Shown piece after piece: positions 31,919 through 38,556 of a DNA stretch of 38,556 nt (position 1 is its first letter; every line of letters starts with the position of its first letter). The stretch spans positions 1 through 38,556 of the forward strand of contig JALLBK010000201.1 in the NCBI GenBank assembly GCA_036940085.1, written 5' to 3'. The DNA comes from Discostella pseudostelligera. Lineage: Eukaryota; Bacillariophyta; Thalassiosirophyceae; Thalassiosirales; Thalassiosiraceae. The translations under genes and the position numbers were made by a program. The notes beneath the pieces are model-generated. The model saw only the letters and a program-made list of their open reading frames with translations, was not told the DNA's origin and ran no database searches.

Positions 31919-32275
31919 GTAAGAGTGAGCTGTTGATCTGTAGAATAAATTTGCATAATTCAAGACGGCTAGGTACTCACCTACGAATTTCTTGACAGGG
32001 AACTCAGAACGTCATCACTGAGAATCATCGGGCGTCTTGGCAGACAAAATAATCACCTCCATCGACAGGTCGTCGTTCAATTATTAAGTGAGTTGATTGT
32101 CTTTATCTGTAAATCTGAATAATTTAATACGGATACTCACCTACGAATTCTTGACATAGGGCGCAGATCGGTATCACTCAGAAGTCATAAGCAACGGGTG
32201 GGGGAGAACACTGGCAATAAATTATTCATCCGCAAAAATTATCTCCGTCGACAAGCAGGTCGAGAGAGTCCAATT
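31919..32275 (+). repeat. Tandemly duplicated leader unit with two intron-like segments
   Basis: Two diverged copies (about 31919-32085 and 32086-32275) share TACTCACCTACGAATT plus CTTGACA, an ATAATTYAAKACGG block, a TCACTSAGAA block and a YCGTCGACA-like block in the same order. Each copy looks like an intron followed by an exon: copy 1 GTAAGA/GTGAGC (31919 or 31925) to TTGACAG (31998); copy 2 GTGAGT (32088) to TTGACATAG (32159). The second copy ends right before the kinase ATG. These are probably two 5' UTR introns of one origin. Confidence 0.6.
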
Positions 32276-32280
32276 TAAGA

Positions 32281-33967
32281 ATGAATTCTACTCGGAAAGA
32301 TGGAACAGCCATTCCCTACAATCCTCAACCAGCACCCCATGCAAAGACTACCTTTCGCGAATTGCTCGATCGGAGTCCCAAACATGGCTTTACACCCACC
32401 CGGCCACTAGACTTCCCCTCACCTCACGTTCGACGGGGTGTACGTGTCAAAGTCTTGGCCTACAATCCATCTACTGGGGAAAGGAAATTAATTGGTGTTA
32501 TCCATCGGGCAGAGTTTTTAAGTGGTGGAACTATTGGAGTGGGAGGAGCAGCAGCAGTGCAGACGACGGCGTCGACGGCTTCATCGGTGACTGCGACACC
32601 GAGGATAGACCCCACCTCCCCCGGAAATAGTGGAAGTAGTGTGCAAGAGACGCCTATTATCACACCTCGCTCGCCTGCACCTCCTCCTCCACCACCCCAG
32701 CAGCACTCCTCGAACATCGGAGGAAGCGGAAGTAGCGGTGGGATTCTAGATAGAACTAATCGATCACCCTACGTTGCATACTGGCCCCAACGTCGTCTCC
32801 AAGATGCCATCTACGGTTGTGTCATTGCCTGCACAGTCCTAATACGACATGTCGGGGACGCTGCCGACGCTGCCGCCCGTGCTGCTGGATATGAACCAGG
32901 CCATCCACTCGCTCCCGTCGTTTGGGAAATTACCGATGAATTTGTTGCAATTAAGCAAGTCGAGTGGAGACGTGTCCATGCCATGCGAGGTCGATTGTTG
33001 GAAGATCCCATTAAAGAGATTGCGGCAATGCAATTGATTGGGAATAGTCATCCGAATGTATTGGGGAGTGTGGAGGTATTGCAAGATAATGAACATTTAT
33101 ATAGTATCATGCCATTTTGTCGCGGGGGAGACTTGTTCGGCGTCGTGCTCGATGTGGCAGAGAAACGACAGGCCAATGAAGCCGTAGAGGGGGCGGGAGG
33201 AATGTCCGAACCGGTAGCACGATATTGGTTCCGACAATTGTTACTAGGCTTGCATCATTTGCAATCCAAGGGTATATGTCATCGTGATTTATCGTTAGAG
33301 AATATATTGGTGGATGTGAATCATTGTTTGGTAATTGATATGGGAATGTGTTTACGAGTTCCATATCATTGTCCAGGAGATCCGAATGGGAAATCAGTAG
33401 ATGTGGAACATGGAACGGATCGACGATTAATTGTTCCAATGGGAACTTGTGGGAAGAAGAACTATATGAGTCCGGAAGTGTATGAAAATTCAGACAATTT
33501 TGATGGATTCGCGGTGGATTTATGGTCGGCGGTAAGTGTGCATTGCTGAGTTGTCAATTACTTTGGATGTCGCTTTGGACGTTGATTGATGACTTACCTA
33601 TCGTCATCTTTATTTATGGGCAGGGAATAATTCTTTACATCATGGTAACAGGCTTTCCGCCGTATGACATACCGACAACAGAAGATGAGCGGTATGATAT
33701 AATTTGTCAAGGGGGCCTGATGCGCCAATTGCGTGCATGGGATAGTAAGTATTTTTTATGACGGTGCTGCATTTGTTTTGTTTTGCTTCCAGTAAAAGTT
33801 CTAACGTGGCATTGCGTCATTCACCTCCAGTTCACCTCTCGAACGAGGTTGGGAATCTTCTTCAGTGGATGATGTCTCCAAATCCAGTCGATAGGCCAAC
33901 GCTAGAACAGGTTATGTTACACGATTGGGTAGTGAGGGGAGAGGTGATTCCACCCGCGGAAGGATGA
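32281..33967 (+). CDS. Protein kinase-like protein with a DMG instead of DFG motif
   Basis: Exons are 32281-33531, 33624-33744 and 33831-33967. Intron 1 (GTAAGT...GGGCAG) is phase 0 and intron 2 (GTAAGT...CCTCCAG) is phase 1; the product is 502 residues. Joining restores VDLWSA-GIILYIMVTGFPPYD of subdomains IX-X and the C-lobe end DRPTLEQVMLHDWV. Kinase landmarks are K225 in FVAIKQ, the catalytic loop HRDLSLEN (D336, N341), the metal motif D353-M-G in VIDMGMCL, SPE near 397-399 and the DLW motif. The Gly-rich loop is degenerate (DAIYGCVIAC near 175-185). Catalytic residues are kept, so activity is plausible. The N-terminal 170 residues are Pro/Gly/Ser-rich with a short conserved-looking RRGVRVKVLAYN segment. 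The closest group is CAMK-like by the C-lobe; the assignment is loose. Confidence 0.88.
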
Positions 33968-34101
33968 GATTTGGTACCATCAGGCTGATGAACAGGATGA
34001 TGGTCGAAATATTCTGGTGGTGCTACGCATTAGCACTACTAGATTCTGATAGACAATATGCATGTGTTGATGTTATTAAGTCTATTCTAATCGAATTGCG
34101 A

Positions 34102-37100
34102 TTAAGGTGTGGTCACACGTTCTGGGATTGTAGTTAATTGTTCGACTCCGCAACCGTCTGTGCCGCTGCTGATAGGATCGCCTTGAATCGAGTGAGCAAG
34201 ATCGCCAACTGACGAGCGCCGCCTTGCACTGTTCTGTCGCTGACGATCAGGAGTACTGGCAGAGCCATTATCCGTTGTTGACGACTGCTCTAACATCGTT
34301 CGTTGCGTCGGCAGGCACTCAGCGTCACTGCTTCTTCGTTCCTTAACTTGCTGGCTATATTCCAGCATTCTTTCTCGTTTAGACTGTGCAAGCAAATACT
34401 CAGCGTCACTGTTACGCCGTTCACTCTCGCGCTGTTGAAATAACTCCGGATTATGATCACGGAGGTGCAGCTTCTGTATCGCCTCGGTTATCCCCATACC
34501 TTGAAATGCGGCTTCGATCTCCCCGCCAATTGTTTTGTCTTTGTTGAGATTTGAGTTACATTGAATTAAGTGACGAAAGTCGCCTATTGAAGAGCGACGT
34601 CTTTCACCGACGGATGAGCGCCTCCTCATGGAGTCTCGGCGTTGAGGCTCTGGAGAACAGGTGGTATTGTCAGTTGTTGACGATGGCTCCACATTCTGAT
34701 CGTTTCTAGGCTCGCGAAGTTGTTGTCCATATTCCATCATTCGCCCTCGTTTAGACAGTGCATTCAAATATTCAGCGTCACTTTTTCGACGATCCATCTC
34801 GCGCTGATGAAGTATTTTCGAGTTCTGATCACGGAATCGGAGCTTTTGTATTGCCTCGGTGATGCCCGTACCTTGAAATGCGGTTTCTACCTCACCATCG
34901 ACTGTGTGGTTGCCTTGAACCAAGTGAGCAAGATCACTTACAGAGGAGCGCCTTCGTTCGCTTACAGATGAACGCGTTCTTGAGTCTCGGCGTTGAGGCG
35001 CTGGGCTACATGTAGTACTGATGTCAGCTGCTGACGATTGCTCCATACTCTCATCGTTTTTAGGCTCTCGAAGTTGTTGACCATATTCCAGCATTCTTTC
35101 TCGTTTAGACTGTGCAAGCAAATACTCAGCGTCACTGTTACGCCGTTCACTCTCGCGCTGTTGTAGTAACACTGAGTTTCGAGCACGGAAATGGAACTTT
35201 TGTATGGCCTCGGTGATCCCCAAACCTTGGAATGCGCTTTCAATATCGCAATCGGTATTACCATGAACAAAGTGAACCGATGAACGTCTGCTTGTGGAGT
35301 CTCGGCACCGCGGCTCTGGAGAACAGGTGGTACTATCAGCTGCAGACGACATATCAACACTCTCATCGTTTCGAGGATCGCGAAGTTGTTGACCGTATTC
35401 CATCATTCGTTCTCGTTTAGACAGTGCATTCAAATATTCAGCGTCACTTTTTCGACGTTCCATCTCGCGCTGTTGAAGTATTTCTGAGTTGTGGTCCCGG
35501 AAGTGGAGCCTCTGTATCGCTTCAGTTATACCCATTCCTTGAAATGCGGATTCTACCTCACCACTGACTGTGCTGTTGGCTTGAATCGCATGAGCGAGTT
35601 CTCCGACAGACGAGCGACGTCGTTCGCCCACAGAAGAACGCCTTCTTGTGGAGTCTCGTTGTTGAGGCTCTTGGCTAGCACATGTAGTGCTATCCGCTGT
35701 TGACGACTGTTCGACGGTCACATCGTTTCTAGGCTCGCGAAGTTGCTGTCCATAATCCATCATTCGCTCTCGCTTGGCAAGCGCAAGCAAATACTCAGCA
35801 TCACTGTTTCTCCGTTCCATCTCGCGTTGTTGAAATAACTCGGAGTTCTGATCGCGGAGGTGGAGCTTCTGTATGGCCTCGGTGATCCCTACACCACTTA
35901 CTGGAGAACTCGTTTCCGTACCGGCTATATTGAGGCTCGTAGCAATTCCTTTGACGAAGGTGGCAAGGTCGCCTATCGATGAACGTTGTCTTTCACCAAC
36001 CGAAGAGCGCCTTCTTGTGGAGTCTCGGCGTTGAGGCTCTGGGCTACAAGTAGTGCTATCATAAGTTGACGACTGCTCCACTCTTTCATCGTTTCTAGGC
36101 CCACGAATTCGCTGTGTGCAAAAAGTCAGATCAGTTGTCGACGATTGATCTGTAGTGCCATCAATTCTTGTCTCTCTAATCATGTTCTCAACCCTGCTGC
36201 TTACGTGAGGCGATTTTGCTGCTTCCTTGATTGACACGTCAACGACAATGTCCTCAGCGTTGCTGCTCGTGATAGGTGATGATTCATTTCCAGAATCATC
36301 CACAATAATATTCCCATCCTGGTGTGCTTCTGATTCGACGCGCTTCCGATGTTGACGTGCAAATATGTCTTCCAGCGATTTAGAAACCTCAGTGCAACAC
36401 TTTCCAAGGATCTCTTCATCTTTCTCCGAGAAGTGTTCAAAGTTGGATTGATACCCCTTCTTCTTGGCCTTATCGTGTAGCTCTTTGGGGTTGGACCTCT
36501 TCTTATTCACCATCTGGATGACTCCAAGTAATTGGTTGGTCGATGACAAGACGGGATGACAAAGTATCGTTCTTGTTCGGAACCCTGTCTTCTTGTCAAT
36601 ATCTGCGTTGAATCGAGAATCGTGGTATGCATTCTTGATATTCAGCATCACTTTGTTACTTGCTACCCACCCTGCCACACCTGACGTTGCGGGGAAACGA
36701 ACTTCCCTCAATCGAGCTTGGCTATGTTCAATATCATCTATCGGTTTGAAGTAGAGCTCATTTGTCGACTCATCCATTAAGAAGAGGGCGCATCTCTCGC
36801 AATCGATAAGCTTACGAAAGCTCTGCACAACTATCCTGGTAACAGAGTCTATTTCCCTACTATGCAGTGTCTTTGCCCCTGATTGGATTTCACGTGAATA
36901 CTGCAACTGTCTCTTGCGTTTCTCGCGTGCCTTCGACAGATCCAACTTGAAATTCAGCATCTGCGACCCTCTCACCTTGGACTGCGACACAGAAATCCGA
37001 GTCAAGAACTCATTCGTCAGTTGTATTCGGGAATCTGATAGCTTCGTTGGATGATGAAACGAGATCCTGTTGTTACGCCCGTTCGTAGAACTCGGTAACA

Positions 37101-37287
37101 ATATTGGTACTGTCTGAGAACGAGTTAATCCAGGTCGATTCGACTCAGCAGCGTGCGTCGTTCTTCCGAATGCCACGTGAGGCTTCGATGCAGAATCCAC
37201 TGTCGACTTGGAACGACAGTCGAATTCCTGAAGAAATGTCGACGTCCACAAGTCAATTATTCCACTTTTATCACAGAAGGCGGTCAT
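34102..37287 (-). CDS. GAF-domain protein with five and a half phospho-site-rich repeats
   Basis: An uninterrupted frame of 1,061 residues. Residues about 144-310 form a GAF domain of the cyclic-nucleotide phosphodiesterase type: CALFLMDESTNELYF, TSGVAGWVA, then NIKNAYHDSRFNADIDKKTG and LLGVIQMVNKK. N261-K262...F286-x3-D290-E291 is the complete NKXnFX3DE signature of cNMP-binding GAF domains. No phosphodiesterase or cyclase domain follows. From about residue 396 the protein consists of repeats of about 103-121 residues, each with QRRDSTRRRSSVGE-type basophilic sites, a GITEAIQKLHFRD segment and a charged helix ending in SKRERMMEYGQQLRE. The ATG at 37287 gives the full GAF lead-in. It converges on the kinase gene with 134 bp between stops. 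cNMP sensing and multisite phosphorylation are inference from the motifs. Confidence 0.85.
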   Translation of the reverse strand: MTAFCDKSGIIDLWTSTFLQEFDCRSKSTVDSASKPHVAFGRTTHAAESNRPGLTRSQTVPILLPSSTNGRNNRISFHHPTKLSDSRIQLTNEFLTRISVSQSKVRGSQMLNFKLDLSKAREKRKRQLQYSREIQSGAKTLHSREIDSVTRIVVQSFRKLIDCERCALFLMDESTNELYFKPIDDIEHSQARLREVRFPATSGVAGWVASNKVMLNIKNAYHDSRFNADIDKKTGFRTRTILCHPVLSSTNQLLGVIQMVNKKRSNPKELHDKAKKKGYQSNFEHFSEKDEEILGKCCTEVSKSLEDIFARQHRKRVESEAHQDGNIIVDDSGNESSPITSSNAEDIVVDVSIKEAAKSPHVSSRVENMIRETRIDGTTDQSSTTDLTFCTQRIRGPRNDERVEQSSTYDSTTCSPEPQRRDSTRRRSSVGERQRSSIGDLATFVKGIATSLNIAGTETSSPVSGVGITEAIQKLHLRDQNSELFQQREMERRNSDAEYLLALAKRERMMDYGQQLREPRNDVTVEQSSTADSTTCASQEPQQRDSTRRRSSVGERRRSSVGELAHAIQANSTVSGEVESAFQGMGITEAIQRLHFRDHNSEILQQREMERRKSDAEYLNALSKRERMMEYGQQLRDPRNDESVDMSSAADSTTCSPEPRCRDSTSRRSSVHFVHGNTDCDIESAFQGLGITEAIQKFHFRARNSVLLQQRESERRNSDAEYLLAQSKRERMLEYGQQLREPKNDESMEQSSAADISTTCSPAPQRRDSRTRSSVSERRRSSVSDLAHLVQGNHTVDGEVETAFQGTGITEAIQKLRFRDQNSKILHQREMDRRKSDAEYLNALSKRGRMMEYGQQLREPRNDQNVEPSSTTDNTTCSPEPQRRDSMRRRSSVGERRRSSIGDFRHLIQCNSNLNKDKTIGGEIEAAFQGMGITEAIQKLHLRDHNPELFQQRESERRNSDAEYLLAQSKRERMLEYSQQVKERRSSDAECLPTQRTMLEQSSTTDNGSASTPDRQRQNSARRRSSVGDLAHSIQGDPISSGTDGCGVEQLTTIPERVTTP
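34210..36101 (-). repeat. Long coding tandem repeats in the GAF gene
   Basis: Five full units (starting on the minus strand near 36101, 35732, 35373, 35065 and 34706; about 370, 360, 308, 359 and 361 bp) and a degenerate sixth from about 34344. The GITEAIQ codons recur near 35880, 35520, 35210, 34853 and 34490. Units 2 and 4 share RKSDAEYLNALSKR and units 3 and 5 share RNSDAEYLLAQSKRERMLEY, so a two-unit block was duplicated after the first expansion. Unit 3 has lost about 17 codons around the second RRRSS cluster. Confidence 0.88.
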
Positions 37288-37408
37288 GGCTGAGGCTTCA
37301 ATTCATTGTTGTCATTGTCGGACATTCGTTCGTAATTTTTAAATGAAGGTTTTGACGGTGCTGAGAGAACATTCCACCCAAAGCAAAAGCTGATTTTAGA
37401 TTTATTGA

Positions 37409-38355
37409 TCAACTTCGCCCCACTCTCATAGGAAGGCCCAACTCTCCTAAGGCGGCAGGAACACACTCTGGGACTATCACTGGCGGTCTTACTCGCCCTC
37501 GCCGAGCACTGACGTGCAAGTCTAGAAATTCTAAGAGCTTGTCCACAAATGCCTGGTGGTACGAAGTGAAAAGTAACAAAAAGGATGCATAAAATAAGTT
37601 CCATGACACACAGAGAAGAGGACTGCTGAATATTATCAAACAACACTCACACCCGTCGGCCGTAGAAGCGCCTCAATATTGTTGTGACCTGCCCCCTCGA
37701 CCCAAAACGGTTTCGATCTCCATGCCTGTGGCAATGCCAAAAACAACTCCTGTCCATGCCAAAACGGCACAACCTCATCTTGCGTTCCATGCACAATGAA
37801 CACCGGGCATCGAATAAATGGAGCATAGTCAATATTAGGAAATCTATCCCCGAGGCATGTAAATCTAAAATTAAATGCGACGCGATAGGCACTCAATAAT
37901 GGACTTTGCAATATGACACCTGCCACACTCCGTCCTTCCCTTGCCGTCTTGGCAGCCAAGTAACAACTTGGCCCCGAACCTAATGATCGTCCATATAACA
38001 CAACTTGTTCTGGTTGAAGCTTCCGTACGGTAAGGAGATATCGATAGGCTGCTTCGATGTCGGCATAGCAAGCATGTTCATTCGGTGTGCCCTGACTTTT
38101 GCCATAGCCAGTATAATCGTAGGCCATAATATTCACGCGCAAAACCCGTGCCAAATCATTGAACCAATCGTAGATCATACCCAAATCTTCGGCATTACCG
38201 TGGGAGAATAATATGGTAACATTGGCATTGGGACGTTCGATGTAAAATGCGGGTATGCGGCTGCCGGCGCCGGTGCTGAGCCAAAAGTGACGGGAGGGGT
38301 GGAGATAGGTCGGAGTTGGCGGCTGGAAGAGAAGGGAGCTGATCATGTCTCCCAT
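37409..38355 (-). CDS. ABHD17-like alpha/beta hydrolase
   Basis: Animal ABHD17 proteins remove palmitate from membrane-anchored proteins such as Ras. Exon 1 is 38355-37651 and exon 2 is 37552-37409. The 98-nt intron (GTGAGT...GTACCACCAG) is phase 0 and the product is 282 residues. Landmarks are FSHGNAEDLG (oxyanion region, 50-59), YDYTGYGKSQG, nucleophile S124 in LYGRSLGSGP, acid D193 in HGTQDEVV and H224 in WVEGAGHNNIE, all closely matching ABHD17. Exon 2 adds the last helix, AFVDKLLEFLDLH, where the family has its terminal YLERLRRFI helix. The Cys-rich palmitoylated N-terminus of animal ABHD17 is absent. Codons just upstream of the ATG are open and hydrophobic (YYWWYLPLYTIAY) back to a TGA, so an upstream exon carrying a membrane anchor is possible. 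Confidence 0.9.
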
Positions 38356-38556
38356 GTAGGCAATGGTATACAGCGGGAGGTACCACCAATAGTATTCAAT
38401 TCAACGAGGCGGTGTTGGCAGAGGGTGGGCAGCGTAGGTTAGTAGGCCGAAACTGAATCACGGCGACGGATTTTTGTCATGATGTTGTGTTGGGGCGACA
38501 ATGCGTTGGAAGGAGACGGCCAGAACACAATTCGTACCGTACGAAATTGATAGAGT

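Noticed and set aside
31919..32160. Leader duplicates read as introns of a minus-strand gene
   Set aside because: The minus-strand introns would be only 43 and 34 nt, far shorter than all others here, and no minus-strand coding frame flanks them.
38438..38444. TACTAAC on the minus strand, a branch-point-like motif upstream of the ABHD17-like gene
   Set aside because: No suitable AG acceptor follows within the usual distance.

Overview
The window looks like nuclear DNA of a photosynthetic stramenopile, most probably a centric diatom. The reasons are short spliceosomal introns (about 70-110 nt, mostly GTAAGT or GTGAGT donors), eukaryote-only families (COP9 signalosome subunit 7, a DENN-WD40 protein, an ABHD17-type hydrolase, prolidase), proteins padded with Ser/Thr/Asn/Gln/His low complexity, and one protease whose N-terminus has a signal peptide followed by a diatom-style F-A-P plastid import motif. 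The species is inference. No tRNA, rRNA, CRISPR array or transposable element was recognised. One ambiguous base (N) lies at 28600.

Layout. 572-3223 (-): multi-pass membrane protein with ion-channel-like helices. 3849-5705 (+) and 5798-9322 (-): two low-complexity proteins of unknown function, the second a likely nuclear coiled-coil protein. 9968-10555 (+): small putative mitochondrial protein, two exons. 11382-12770 (+): CSN7. 13085-15232 (+): prolidase, three or four exons. 15278-22061 (-): one two-exon gene of about 2,233 residues, built C2 - tripartite DENN - WD40 and related to plant SCD1. 22741-23511 (+): secreted Cys-rich protein made of a duplicated module. 23600-26091 (-): plastid-targeted SohB-type S49 protease. 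26396-26794 (+): doubtful small ORF. 27172-28539 (-): two-exon class I methyltransferase. 28884-30922 (-): two-exon protein with a helical, ARM-like C-terminus. 32281-33967 (+): three-exon protein kinase preceded by two near-duplicate leader introns. 34102-37287 (-): GAF-domain protein with five and a half long repeats full of R-R-x-S sites. 37409-38355 (-): two-exon ABHD17-like hydrolase.

Eight gene models here (mitochondrial protein, prolidase, DENN-WD40, secreted protein, SohB, methyltransferase, ARM-like, kinase) and the ABHD17-like gene were assembled by joining open frames across introns. In each case the splice phase matches; in most the junction also restores a family motif. Genes are tightly packed, with convergent 3' ends 45-134 bp apart.

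Two themes deserve follow-up. (1) A perfect E2F/DP-type decamer (TTTGGCGGGA on either strand) occurs four times, every time between genes. A further array pairs CACGTG with a TTGRCGGGA element at a fixed 13-bp offset three times upstream of CSN7. (2) The GAF protein carries the complete NKXnFX3DE signature of cyclic-nucleotide-binding GAF domains, fused to a repeated array of basophilic kinase sites. It resembles a cNMP sensor combined with a multisite phosphorylation platform, an arrangement I do not recognise from described proteins.
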